A stretch of DNA of 64,000 nucleotides from Acorus gramineus. Taxonomy: Eukaryota > Streptophyta > Magnoliopsida > Acorales > Acoraceae. The stretch is taken from the NCBI GenBank assembly GCA_030737835.1, contig CM060853.1, positions 17,046,895-17,110,894 on the forward strand, read 5' to 3'. Every line of letters starts with the position of its first letter. The first letter of the stretch is position 1. Under the pieces are notes generated by a model. That model ran no database searches. It was not told the DNA's origin and was given only the letters and a program-made list of their open reading frames with translations. Both the position numbers and the translations under genes were made by a program. Positions 21,741 to 33,063 of this stretch are shown one piece after another.

Positions 21741-21818
21741 TGGCAAGTGATGAAGAAACAGACAGGGACATCTGATCCAGAAATGATGCCCAAGTCTTGG
21801 GAATCTCTCTGATGCATA
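21741..21818 (+). ncRNA. Box C/D snoRNA family A, copy 4 (outside the array)
   Basis: C box GTGATGA (21747-21753), D' CTGA (21772-21775), D CTGA (21809-21812), both 25S guides unchanged. It differs from copies 1-3 only after the D' box (CCAG for TATT) and before the D guide (CCCAAG for CTTATG). Its flanks share nothing with the array spacer and no promoter copy is visible, so it either belongs to the same long precursor or is an independent copy. Confidence 0.85.
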
Positions 21819-21819
21819 T

Positions 21820-23990
21820 ATCAAATTACATAAACGACTATGGTGTGGCAGTGATCACACTAAGTTCATTCCACCATCTGAACTTTCTTAAAGCTACCCC
21901 TCCAATAACTGTAGGTCTGAAAATTGATAGAACTGAAGAGTAAAGACAGAAAATTAAAGAGATGATGACCAAGGCACCCAACCTGGGAACAGTAGGAGGG
22001 AAGGAAAGCAAGGTGGGACCAAGCTGCCACTAAAGAGTGTAGGATTCTATCAGGCATAGCCAACTCCATAGGATGACCACTTGTAAGGCTTTCATTTCTG
22101 CCCTGTGCAACAGTTTTGGTGGGTTGGTGCATCGTTTACTTGAAATGTTCACTGCCTGTTAGAATTCTAGTTGTACCATTAATATATGTAGTTCTTTGGA
22201 TTGTGCAGAATGTATGTTTCTTAAGTGAATGAAAATGATGTCTTAGTCCTAAGTCTGTTCACTGTTTTCTTTTTTGTTTCTTTAAATCTAAATTTCATAC
22301 ACACTCGTGAGTACATTTCATCCATTTTCGTTTTAAGAAAATGGATTTTTTTTTCGGTTTTCAGAAAGTGGATTTTGTTTTGTTATAAGGATGTCATATT
22401 CTATAACAACGTAGTATGTATTGTGTTATTGTATATGAAGTTATAAATGGGGCTATAAAATGGTTTGAGTGTATTAGTGCTTTAATCAAAACCATGATCA
22501 CTAAACTTGATGTGATCCCCCACCTGAGAACCCCTATTTTATATGATAGAAAAAGAAATTGTTAGTTTGAGGTGAGTTGGCTGGAATCTTTTATTAGTAA
22601 AGTAAAGCTTTAATGTTGATCATGGTCTACCCATGTACTATAACCTCAGCGACCGTCAATTATATATATTTTTAAACAGAATTCAGATATGGATATGGAG
22701 ACGCGCACAGATTCAAATAACTGGTTGTCAATTATATACCCATTGTGTTGTTTGAAGCCAATTGTTTGCTTTGCGAAAATAAGACAGGTAAATATCAACT
22801 CCTTGGCCTTAAGGGAACTCTCACCAGCACACATGAATAACTTTATGTAACAACTATATCATTTTATTAATGTGAAGGTGGCGGTATTCATTCAGTTGAA
22901 AGATGGTTATGCAATTGAAATTAGGGTTGGTAAATGAATCAAGCCGCTCAAGCTCTGTTTGGCTCGGTTTGAGTTCGTTCAATCTCGTTTAATTAGATAA
23001 ATAAATGAGTGAGTTTAAATAATTTTTAAAGCTCGGTTAGTCTCGGGACCTGGGTCGAGTTTCATTCTGTGTTCAAGCTTAATTAGTTTGTGTTATAAAA
23101 AATTTAGTTGAAGCTTGATTCAACTCTTTTGTAAAATTAGAACATTAAATCAATATAAAGTTATGCTCGTTTAGGTTTATGAACTTGATTTAGGTTAAAA
23201 TTTTGTTTTCAATCCTTAAAAATCCTAAAATGAAGAAGAATGCTAGGCTTGACTCGTTTATAAACGAGCTGAGCTTGAACATATCAAAGCTCGATTTGTT
23301 TGGCTTGTTTATCAATCCTTTGAAATCTTTATTTATATCCGGATTGGATGTAGAAATTTCAAGAATTAATCTAACCAACTTTCAAGTCGGCAGTTATGTG
23401 ATGTGTGTTAACTATAGCTCAATGAGAATCATTCTGAATCCAATCAGTGTGTGAACTAAATGGACAAAATCATTCAGTAACAGAGAACATTTACTTCAAC
23501 AGGTCATTGTGTTTCAGTTATCACACGAGATTGAATAAGGTTATATTTGGAAACGAGCTTGGTGAAGTTCTTTTCATTAAAATAACTTCTGAAAACATTT
23601 TTCATGAAAAACATTTTTGATGTGTTATTTAACTTTTTTTTTAGTGGAAATGTAGACCTTTTATACTAAATTGAATATTGTTACAAATGGGTATGAAGTT
23701 GGGGTAGAAAAAGGGAGGAAGAGCGTCGATGAAAAGCAACTGCCATCAAAGCCCCCAGAGTGACTGCCACCGAGAAAAGAAAATAAAGTAGGGCACACAG
23801 GCTAGAAAATTAGGATATGCAGGCTCACCGTGTCCAAAAGGAAACACTCCCCCGCCCAATCCTGAGGATGGCTCCTTGGAGTCGCATGCTCGTCATCTGG
23901 TGAGACCAATAGCCCAGCTCTGTATAAGCTGTATCGACCAATCACAAAGGTTTTTAAAATAGAACCTCTGGCTTTTAAACACGCAACTGT
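21820..23990. other. Intergenic with repeat remnants
   Basis: About 22370-22480 resembles the AT-rich repeat at 47.6 kb (TTATATGAAG-like, GGGGCTATAAAATGG). About 22920-23120 has repeated GCTCGGTTTGAG/GCTCAAGC steps, a common kind of plant dispersed repeat. No protein gene recognised. Confidence 0.4.
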
Positions 23991-24925
23991 TCCTAGTCAA
24001 CTAGATTTTTCACATCATCCCCGGGGATGAGGAGCCCATATACCCAGTTCTGGATCTTGGTGTGCATTTGATTTGTCAGCTTGGCCTAGACCTCTTAGCG
24101 CTCCTCCAAAGTATGAAAGCTAAAATGCAAGCCTGACGCCCTGCTTAACCAGTCCCAATGAGGAGAGATAGCCGAACAGCAGGCAAGAAGATGTTCCACA
24201 GTTTCCAGATCAGATTTGCATAGGAGACATATAGAGGATTCTTTAGGATTTTGATCTATATGCCTTCGTCATTAGCCTCCCTTGGAGGGCTAACCACGAA
24301 AAGATTTCCACTTTCAGTGGCATGCGCCCCTTCCAAATTCCCCTTCTAGATTCGCAAAGTTTTCGCCACGATGTTTGGGACATCTGGTGCGTCTGTACTA
24401 TCAAGAATATCCTGATTTAACCAAGTACAATTGAGATGGATTTCCCTTCCATGGTGGATATGAGCTTTAATTTTATTAATTAAGGAACCATATTCGAAAT
24501 AAGAAACATACATAATTCTATTAAAGGATAGGTCTACCAAAGCAAGAGCAAAAGCGACTCAAAATTACCCCTCCATTACAAATGCTCCCGTGAAAGATAG
24601 TACATGTAATTCCTTAGTTTTTAATGAAAGAGATCATCATGTCTCACGTATTCTCTCGATACACTTGAAAATACAATGACTTTTAGATAGTCAAATTACC
24701 CAAGCGACTGCAAGAACAAAGGAGTGGGAGATTTTCACCTTAGTGCTCCCATCGCCTTGTGCCTCCAAATTGCACCCAACTTTCCACATACCCTACAAGT
24801 AATGCCCATTGCCAAACTGAGACGCCCCTACATCGCTCTGGCTAGTGGACATTCCACCATCAGGTGGACGACCGTCTCCTCCCCCCTCTGCCGCACATGA
24901 CACAAGTGCGATCATCGACGGAGAT
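23990..24925 (-). mobile_element. LINE remnants, two reverse-transcriptase zinc-binding regions
   Basis: Minus strand 24350-24170 reads PLKVEIFSWLALQGRLMTKA, then in another frame CLLCKSDLETVEHLLACC, the typical zinc-binding region after a LINE reverse transcriptase. A second, similar motif at about 24910-24790 reads CHVRQRGEETVVHLMVECP. Two such motifs suggest two 5'-truncated insertions or a rearranged one. Frames are broken throughout. No target duplications were identified. Confidence 0.65.
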
Positions 24926-25015
24926 TTACTGTTGAGTTGTTCATTTTAATGTTTGAGGCATTTGATAACAAGTTGGATTAAATACTATTATTGTAAAATT
25001 AGAATATTTAAAAGT

Positions 25016-25300
25016 CGTCACCATAGTGTTCTTTAGCTTGTTCTCTGTCCACGTTGTACCACAAAATGCATATATTTTTGCTTGTATATCATCCATGAGA
25101 ATGTATACTTTAAAGTTTAAATCAGTTTTTACCGAAAGTGTTGCAAGAACACTTGACTATTGTTGATTGGTCACCGAAGTGGTAGTGTTCATTAGCTTTT
25201 TCTCTGTTCATGTTGTACCACAAAATGCAGATATTTTTGCTTGTTTATTATCCAGGAGAATGTATGATTTAAAATCAACACTTCACTATTGTTGTTTGGT
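25016..25300. repeat. Tandem duplication, about 165 bp, two diverged copies
   Basis: Both copies share GTTGTACCACAAAATGCA, TATTTTTGCTTGT, GAGAATGTAT and CTATTGTTG, starting near 25020 and 25185. No coding function is seen. Confidence 0.65.
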
Positions 25301-26634
25301 TATGTAGTATACCCAGAATAGAATTCCTTGACATGGTTCCACAACCATAGTCAGCAGTTCTATGAAAATTTCGTGGAAAGAGATTACTGTTTGGTTCTTG
25401 AAATTAAAATGTAATACCTTTGGTTGAGGTGTAATAAACACATGGAGGAGGATGTGACAACAACGAATGCATATAAATACCCACAAATTATGTGTATCAA
25501 TCAATAAGTAAGAGATGGTTCAAGCTTGAGACGAGCAAATCTATGACTTAAATCAAAAGATGATGCCACATGGGAAAAAAGGCTTTGATATATCATAACC
25601 TAGTCTGTATTTGATGTAACCTATCTTGGTGGCAAGGAAACAGAATAGTTGAGATGGAGAGAAGAAGAAACGACACAGTGAAAACTTAAGAACTCACAAA
25701 AGCTAATTATTTTAGGAAGATGATTACAATTGGTTGATGGTTGAGCCCATAGACTAGTGTTTATATATAGACACATAAACCCCTCCCTCGTGTGATCTCA
25801 AAAGACTTTTCTTATTCCCTGGGCCTCTGTTTGGATAATGAGAACAGGGGAAATAAAAGATAATAAATCTATAATATGTTTTTTTTTTTTATTTATTTAT
25901 TTATTTATGAAGAATACATGAATATAACTATATCAGAATATGTAGAAATAAATTGATATTTTAAATTTTTATTGGAATTGCGTTGTTATATTCGAATCAA
26001 GAAAGTATTTAACTCTAGCGTATATTATAACGCTACATATATTTGTCTTATAAATTATTTATATTTTATTATCTCATATGATTAATTACAGTCAAGATAT
26101 TTTAAAAATCTATTGTATTTTATATGTATAACATTTGAAAGAGATGATAAGTCATGAAATCTTAATTTTAATTTTCATCTCTTAATTACTTAATAAACTA
26201 AATTAGTGTTCATTTTTAGACTAGTGCTATTATATGTAGTCGTGTGGATAGTCCAATGGCTAATCTCATATACCTAGTTAGCTTTCTAGAGAAGTGTATA
26301 TCTTGATAATTTTTTTCACTTTGTTAAAAATGAGTTCATATGATAAAAAATGAAGTGACATGCACTTTTCACAATACCATATATTTTATTGGACAAATAA
26401 TGTATATATATTTTGAAATATGTATTTTAAAAATTAAAGTGTTTTTTTTTTTTTTTGAAAAAAAAATGGTAGACATCTACCTTTTTATTAAGAAGAAAAA
26501 AAAATTAAAATGTTGACTGTTTTTGAAATTGTCTGTACCAAAATTAGTATCCAATCCACATGTCAGTTCTAACATGTCTAATAATAAAGCTCAACCCTCA
26601 CCGGAAGGCATTCCATTATCAGAGCTTGCAATAG
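25301..26634. other. Intergenic and PPR promoter region
   Basis: AT-rich sequence. Near 26440-26500 a poly-T run followed by ATGGTAGACATCTACC resembles the 3' end (in reverse) of the LINE group at 35.08 kb. Immediately upstream of the PPR start, CAACCCTCAC may be a weak telo-box relative. No clear TATA box. Confidence 0.4.
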
Positions 26635-29600
26635 ATGAGAAAACCTCCCTTCCCTTCTCAGATCAGTCTTCTCCATCATTTTGAGGTTTGTCTTCCACTC
26701 TCTTCTTACATTAATCCTTTAAAACACATCTTCACATTCAAAACCCCACCTTTAAAGTTTAACAATCGCAACCCATACCACAGTTTTCTGGTTTCCCTTC
26801 AAAAGAGTTACCTTTCCACAAACCATGCAAAAATTCAGTTTCCTCTTGAGAAACCCACATTCGATTCACCTTCAATCATCGAAAAGAGCCAGACCCAGAT
26901 CAGCTTTTCCTCGGATGTCTCTTCTGCCATCGGAAGATCGGTTCTTTCAAGGTGTTCCCACATTTGGGCGTCCAAAGGTGAGGCATTTACGCGAATGGGT
27001 TCTCTGCAAGACCTTCTTAAGGTCATTCATGGTTTTTCTCCGGAAACCGTTCGGTGCTTTTGGAGGGTTTCGGGATTGAAACCCGAAGATGTTCTCAAAA
27101 TCTTGCTTGGTTGTTCTGTTTTTGAAACAAAAAAGGTGCGTTTTTTGTGGGATGTTTTTAGATGGGCTTCCACGCAGAGAGATTTCGTTCATCTCCCTGA
27201 GTCCTATAAATTAATGGCTTCAATGCTTGTTCGAGCTCGGATGCGCGATGAAGCTGAAATTCTGTTTGCAATTATTGAAGAGCAAGGGAATTTATCAGGC
27301 GCTGATAAAATCTTTAGTGATATTATTGAAATGCAAGTTGAGGCTCGTGAGTTTGAGAAATCGATATCATTGTATGATCGAATGAGAAACAGAGGACTTG
27401 TCCCAACCTCCTCATGTTACAATGGGATTCTTAATCTTTTAACAAGGACTGCAAAAAACGAGTTGGTGTTGAGAGTTTATGAAGACATGATAGCAAGTGG
27501 ACTAGGAGCAAATGCTGGAAGACATGTTTTGGCTTTTGTTGTGAAGGTGCTTTGCAAGAAAGGAAAGATTATGGATTCTGTGAACCTACTTAAGAGGGTT
27601 GTTAGTTTTGGTGTTGAACCCAGTCAAATTGTTCTTGATGTGATTGTGGAAGGTTATTGCAAGAAGAAAGACTTTGAAGATGCATTGAATTTCTTACATG
27701 AATGGAATTATGCACCGAATGCTCGCATTTGCAATAATATAGCATCTATTCTATGCAAAGATGTGGGTTCTAAGGAAGCGTGGTCGTTTGTGCAGATATT
27801 GGCTGATTTAGGCTTCAAGCCAGACTCTATCACCTTTAATATCCTACTAGGTTGGAGTTGTAGAGAGGGAAGATTGAGAGATGCTTTGTTTTATTTATCT
27901 GAACTGACTCGCATGGGCATAAAACCTAATGTTTGTGCTTACACTTCTCTCATTAGTGGAGTGTTTAAGAAGAAGACATGGGAATATGCAAAAGATGTTT
28001 TCCGGGACATGGTTGAGAACGGGATAGCTCCTGGTATATCAACATTCAAGGTGCTTTTGGCAGGTCACCTAAAGTACAGAAGGTTCGACGAAGTTGAGCT
28101 CATAGTTGGTGAGATGGAGAAGCATGGTTTGATATCTCCATGTCCTTTAGATGATACTCTTTCCAAGGCATTCGTTTTTTTGGGTCTTGATTGGTTGGGC
28201 GTGAAGGTGAGGAGGGACAATGATGTAACATTTCCGAGAGCTGAATTTTTTGATAATCTCGGCAATGGACTGTATTTAGAAACAAATCTCGACGAGTTTG
28301 AGAAGATATTAACAGGTATTCTTGATGATGGGATGATTCCTCACTTGGAAAGCATTATGGTAGAGAAATGTCGGGAAGGTGATCTGGATAATGCAATCTT
28401 GGTTAAAAATGAATTGATCCAGTGGGGACAAATTCTCTCTTTATCTGGTTATTCAGAATTATTGAGTTGTTTATGTACATCAAAGTCTCATGTCAGGGAA
28501 GCTATTGATCTTTTCGATGAAATGGAGGATCTGAATGAGCAACTAGACCACAAAACACTTAGTTTGCTGATGCAATGTGTCAGCAAGGTGGGTATGTCAC
28601 ACAAGGCCAGGGTGATTTTGGATGGAATGCTAAACAGAGAGCTTTCAGTCGAGAATGAGACATTCACATTTCTGATCACAAGTATTGGCAAAGAAACGAA
28701 CAATAAGGAACTCGAGGAATTCTGGGAACTAGCCTGGAAACACAACTGGCTGCCACATTCTAAAGATCTTCAATTTCTTGTGAGTTCTCTTTGCAAGTTG
28801 GGAATGCTTAAGAAATCTTTAGAACTATTAGAGATGATGCTGAATAAATGCTCCTGCTCGATATCTAGTATTTGCTCTGTGTTCGTTGAAGAATTCTCTG
28901 TCACTGGCTTTGTCACTGCTGGGCACATATTGGTGGAAGAATGCATTCGGAGACATATAGATTTGGATCATGCTGCGTATAGACATCTGATAAAGGGTCT
29001 TTGTAAGGAGAAAATGTTCTCTGAAGCTTCAAGAGTACTTGATATCATGGTTGAAAAGGGCATAATGCCTTGTCTGGATGTATATCATTTGTTGATCCCT
29101 AAATTATTTTGTTCAGGGAAAATGGAGAAAGCATTATGTTTAAAGCAGATCATGTTGAGTAAGCAACCGGAAGCTTCTGTTTCTGTATGTAATGCTCTAA
29201 TAAATGAATTTTGTAAGATCAAAAGGGTCAGGGAAGCGAACTTTATAGTACAAGAGATGTTAGAAGCTGGGGCAACACCAGATGGATGCACTTTAAATGC
29301 AATGCTTACAGGATATTGTCTGGAAAACAACTTGAAGAAAGCATTGGGATTTTGGTGTATCATGTTAAAGAAAAACTTTGATCTATCCATTTCAAGCTAC
29401 CGAAGGTTGGTTCATCTGATGTGCATGCAAGGTCAGGTATCCATTGCAATCAATCTATCAAAGGTATTAGGTAGAGCAAGGGAGTTGCAGTACGTCATAT
29501 TATTTAACATCCTGATCTTTCATCTCTTTCAATCTGGAAATGACATGCGCGTGGAAGCACTCTTAGATGAGATGCAAGAGAAGAAACAGTTTATACCCGA

Positions 29601-30486
29601 TCAAGTTTCTTATGATTTTCTCATATATGGCTATTCTAAATATGGCAATGCCTCCAAATCAATATTTATGCTCAGCGCTATGATGGATCGAAGCCTAAGA
29701 CCGAGCAATCGAAGCTTCAAGTCTGTGATATGCTACCTGCTCAATAATAATGATCTTGACAAAGCATTAGAGTTGAGCAGGGAGATGGCATCACATAAAC
29801 TGAAGCATTGTTCGGTGGTGCAAACCACCATTGTTGAAGGCCTTCTGTCTTGTGGTAGACTTTGTGAAGCAGAACTTTACTTGGGTTATGTGGAGGAAGA
29901 ATGTCTGATCCCTGACAACATTAATTATGATTTTCTGATTAAACAATTCTGTGGACGAGGACGAGTCAAGAAGGCAGTTGAACTGCTGAACATAATGTTA
30001 AAGAGAGGCAGCCTTCCCAGTGAGAGCAGTTACAATTCAGTGATTAGAGGGCTATGTACTTGCAAAGACTTTGATCAAGCTCTTGATTTCCATTCAGAAA
30101 TGTTGCAGAAACATCTTGTGCCTGGCATTGGGACCTACGAGTCTCTCATATATGGCCTCTGTTTGGCTGGAAGGATTTATGAAGCAGATAATCTCTTAGG
30201 TACTATGCGGCAAAATGGTCCAACCCCAACAAACAACATTTACCGATCTATCATTGATAGTTATTCTATAAAGAATAATTTAAGCAGGGCATCAAAGCTG
30301 TTGCATGAAATGCAGCAAAACGGATGTCCACCTGATTTTGAGACCCATTGGTCTTTCATAAGCAATCTGAAGAATGTTGGTAATAAGGAAGGGGGAAGTG
30401 GTGGAGGCTTTTTATCTCGGCTTCTTTCACTGAGTGGGTTTTCCACGAGGAATTTGAAGTCTAGCGGGGCCAAACCAAGACGTTAG
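26635..30486 (+). CDS. P-class pentatricopeptide repeat protein, organellar (At5g15280-like)
   Basis: An intron-less gene for a 1283-residue protein. PPR proteins bind organellar RNA in a sequence-specific way; P-class members stabilise, process or help translate or splice particular transcripts. The N-terminus (first ~60 residues) is rich in Ser, Lys, His and Arg and poor in acids, fitting a mitochondrial (or plastid) targeting peptide. From about residue 180 to 1250 there are many 35-residue steps of the type TFNILL..CREGRLRDALFY then GIKPNV, and YNSVIRGLC.CKDFDQAL, probably two dozen or more, the earlier ones less regular. There is no E or DYW tail, so an editing deaminase role is unlikely. 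The C-terminus ends in a Gly/Ser/Arg tail (GGSGGGFLSRLL). From memory Arabidopsis At5g15280 is a similarly long mitochondrial PPR next to the KH gene. The RNA target is unknown. Confidence 0.95.
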   Translation: MRKPPFPSQISLLHHFEVCLPLSSYINPLKHIFTFKTPPLKFNNRNPYHSFLVSLQKSYLSTNHAKIQFPLEKPTFDSPSIIEKSQTQISFSSDVSSAIGRSVLSRCSHIWASKGEAFTRMGSLQDLLKVIHGFSPETVRCFWRVSGLKPEDVLKILLGCSVFETKKVRFLWDVFRWASTQRDFVHLPESYKLMASMLVRARMRDEAEILFAIIEEQGNLSGADKIFSDIIEMQVEAREFEKSISLYDRMRNRGLVPTSSCYNGILNLLTRTAKNELVLRVYEDMIASGLGANAGRHVLAFVVKVLCKKGKIMDSVNLLKRVVSFGVEPSQIVLDVIVEGYCKKKDFEDALNFLHEWNYAPNARICNNIASILCKDVGSKEAWSFVQILADLGFKPDSITFNILLGWSCREGRLRDALFYLSELTRMGIKPNVCAYTSLISGVFKKKTWEYAKDVFRDMVENGIAPGISTFKVLLAGHLKYRRFDEVELIVGEMEKHGLISPCPLDDTLSKAFVFLGLDWLGVKVRRDNDVTFPRAEFFDNLGNGLYLETNLDEFEKILTGILDDGMIPHLESIMVEKCREGDLDNAILVKNELIQWGQILSLSGYSELLSCLCTSKSHVREAIDLFDEMEDLNEQLDHKTLSLLMQCVSKVGMSHKARVILDGMLNRELSVENETFTFLITSIGKETNNKELEEFWELAWKHNWLPHSKDLQFLVSSLCKLGMLKKSLELLEMMLNKCSCSISSICSVFVEEFSVTGFVTAGHILVEECIRRHIDLDHAAYRHLIKGLCKEKMFSEASRVLDIMVEKGIMPCLDVYHLLIPKLFCSGKMEKALCLKQIMLSKQPEASVSVCNALINEFCKIKRVREANFIVQEMLEAGATPDGCTLNAMLTGYCLENNLKKALGFWCIMLKKNFDLSISSYRRLVHLMCMQGQVSIAINLSKVLGRARELQYVILFNILIFHLFQSGNDMRVEALLDEMQEKKQFIPDQVSYDFLIYGYSKYGNASKSIFMLSAMMDRSLRPSNRSFKSVICYLLNNNDLDKALELSREMASHKLKHCSVVQTTIVEGLLSCGRLCEAELYLGYVEEECLIPDNINYDFLIKQFCGRGRVKKAVELLNIMLKRGSLPSESSYNSVIRGLCTCKDFDQALDFHSEMLQKHLVPGIGTYESLIYGLCLAGRIYEADNLLGTMRQNGPTPTNNIYRSIIDSYSIKNNLSRASKLLHEMQQNGCPPDFETHWSFISNLKNVGNKEGGSGGGFLSRLLSLSGFSTRNLKSSGAKPRR

Positions 30487-32890
30487 CATGTACCCTTGAC
30501 AGTGTAAGCTTCTGTACATACCCCCAAAATCTATTATTCTGTATTATTTATTCTTTTGCTGGTATACAACTTTACTCACCTTTAAACAATTATCTACTTA
30601 GCAATAAATATATATTTTTAGTCATGAGTAATAAGTGCCTTGTGACGTACATAGGAAATACATGGAGATTTCAAATATTCTATAATTGGGTGCTTCTTAT
30701 GGTAATGTCATTCATGTGTCATCATATAATGAGAATAAGATAGATACACAAGGCACTGTACCAAAGCCAAGTGCTCAAAAAAATCTGCAAGAAGTAGTTT
30801 TTTATTTGGGGGGATTATAGAAATCTGATCCCCAACTCAGAAAAAGTTTGGACCTGTGGCATGTTCAATGGCATAAGAAACTATGAAGAATTGACGTGCA
30901 CCATACAACATTAATAAACAAATCACACCAACCCCATCAGCAGGAGACGGCCTAAAGAAACTGAATGGATGGATTGGAATACTATCATAAGCATTAAAAG
31001 AACTGTTTCTGAATAGTATGGTCTGATATTTAGAATTGTGTGGCAAGGAAAAATCCGTCATGAACAAGTTTGCTACTTTGCATTTTAGGCATTCACCACA
31101 AAATTTTTGCATGAACTGCAAGTCTGATTTGAGAAACTCTGTGGTTCCCTGGAATTGTTGATCTTGTTTTTTTGGAAACTCTCTTATCATATCATTTTAT
31201 GTCAATGTGGTTGAATTTGCATTCTAGAAGGAATTTTGTAGGCCATATTGTTAATTTTTTTTTAATCATCAGTCCACTTACAAAATTCTATTAGATGACA
31301 CTTGGTGAATGATTCAAAATAAGCAGTGGTTCAAATGACATTTACTGAGTACATGGTCAAGAGTCGGAAAAAAAACTCAGTTGGTTTCCCACATTAATAT
31401 TGATAGTTAATGCATGGGATTGGCCATGTCATTTTGAGATATAGCAGATCTGGGTGGTGAGGCACCTATCATAAAATATATGCATACTTTTATTGATCCT
31501 ACCTTTTATCTTCATTTCTAGCGTTGTGTGCTGAAGCTTTTTACATTTTCATATCCATCTAATATTACTTGGAAGAACTTAATATTCACGTCATTTGAAT
31601 AATTCATATGAATACATTTAAGATTTGCATTGTACAATATGTCAACTGCTAGCAAGAAAGATACTTTTCGATCTTTCAAATAAACTTTCATTAAGATTTT
31701 GAAAAGTAATATTAAAAGTTCAGAAACATTGGTAATATTTAACTGTAGTATTATATTATACCTTTTGTGAAATTTGTGTAGTCCTCCTTGAATTTTTTTA
31801 CTGACTGGTCACTACCATGCTGAATACCTTTCACTTTTTGAGTTTGTGAACTATCACTATACATGGCTGTTGTGCCACGGGGTTCATCTTATGTAGAAGT
31901 GCTGAATTCTTCATGTCTACTCCTTTTGATCCTTTTGTTATTTCACTAAAATTTGATCCAATATACCATAATTTCTTGAGCTTTATATCCCATCAGGAAG
32001 AATTGCTTGATCTGTGGTTGTTTGCACATTTAAGTCAGAATAAACAAATTGGTCCCCCAAATTCTTGACTAAATTTCGTTTTTTTCATTTATTATTGCAA
32101 ATTAGGAGCTGTTGTTGCCAAATATTCTGTGTGAAATTTTCAATTTGCTCCTTACAAGTTGTATACTAACCTCCATAGTTTGGCCATCCCAATGCATGTA
32201 TTGCCATTCTTTTGGTCATTTCACCAATCTTAAAATTGTTCTGTTTTTTGTCTTAAAAAAAAGAAAAAAAGAAGTAGAGAACAATAGTGCACAATTATGA
32301 TTCATAAACCACAATTTTAGTGTTATTATTGGCCCATTATGTTGTGTATAGTTCTGATTCATAAACCATCATTTTGAAACCTTCAAGAGTACATGGTCAT
32401 TGACATTGTCAGCTAACTCATTATAAGGCAGTCTCAACATGATCCGATCCGAAATAGTTATCATTGATTGAAGTTTCCTAGAAAGTGATGACACAGGTGA
32501 AAGATCGACCATTTAGATATGATTGGATGGCTTCACCCTTCACACTTAACATGTGCTGCTAAAAGTTGTCAAGCTATTCTTCATATTGTTCTAGAACTCA
32601 TGCTGGACTTTTGTTTTATAATAATGTCATGTTTTGTTACAACAGTTATGCTGAGGTGACTGGGAATAGTAAGTTAAGATCTGAACTTGGATGCCTGTTA
32701 CATTGGGATATACTGGAAATGTTTACTGGTATGGTTTTCCTGGCACTAGATGCTACTTATAAGCATTTCAGTAGGTTTGTGAAAGCTTATCTTGTGGACT
32801 ATATGATACATGGTCTTGGGCCATGGAATTTGTTCTTTTTTATATTCCATAAGCTCAAGAGATTTTGCATGGGGTTTTAGGATATATAAT
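30487..32890. other. Intergenic, no gene recognised
   Basis: Two open frames stand out: minus 30837-31190 (117 residues) and plus 32566-32880 (104 residues). Neither resembles a known family, and both lack a convincing gene context. The PPR 3'-UTR presumably ends near 30540-30620 (several AATAAA-like sites). Confidence 0.4.
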
Positions 32891-32897
32891 TGGGTCA

Positions 32898-33063
32898 GGT
32901 CCCATTCAAAGTTTTTTTTTTTTTTGAGGAAATTTTGGACATATCTATTTCAATCATAATATCAAAATAGATTATGTCCGAATTTGCTTACAACGGGTGG
33001 AAGAGATAGAAAAAAGATAAACAAAATATAAACCAAACAAAAGCTTCGGTCCCATTCAAAGTT
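32898..33063 (-). mobile_element. Short retroposon with 16-bp target duplication
   Basis: GGTCCCATTCAAAGTT occurs at 32898-32913 and again at 33048-33063. Between them lie 134 bases starting with a poly-T tract, counting the second copy from its inner edge. The element is therefore inserted in minus orientation with a poly-A tail. It is most likely the extreme 3' end of a 5'-truncated LINE, although a SINE is possible. Confidence 0.75.

Noticed and set aside
30837-31190. Minus-strand ORF of 117 residues downstream of the PPR gene
   Set aside because: No known family, no promoter or splice context that I can support.
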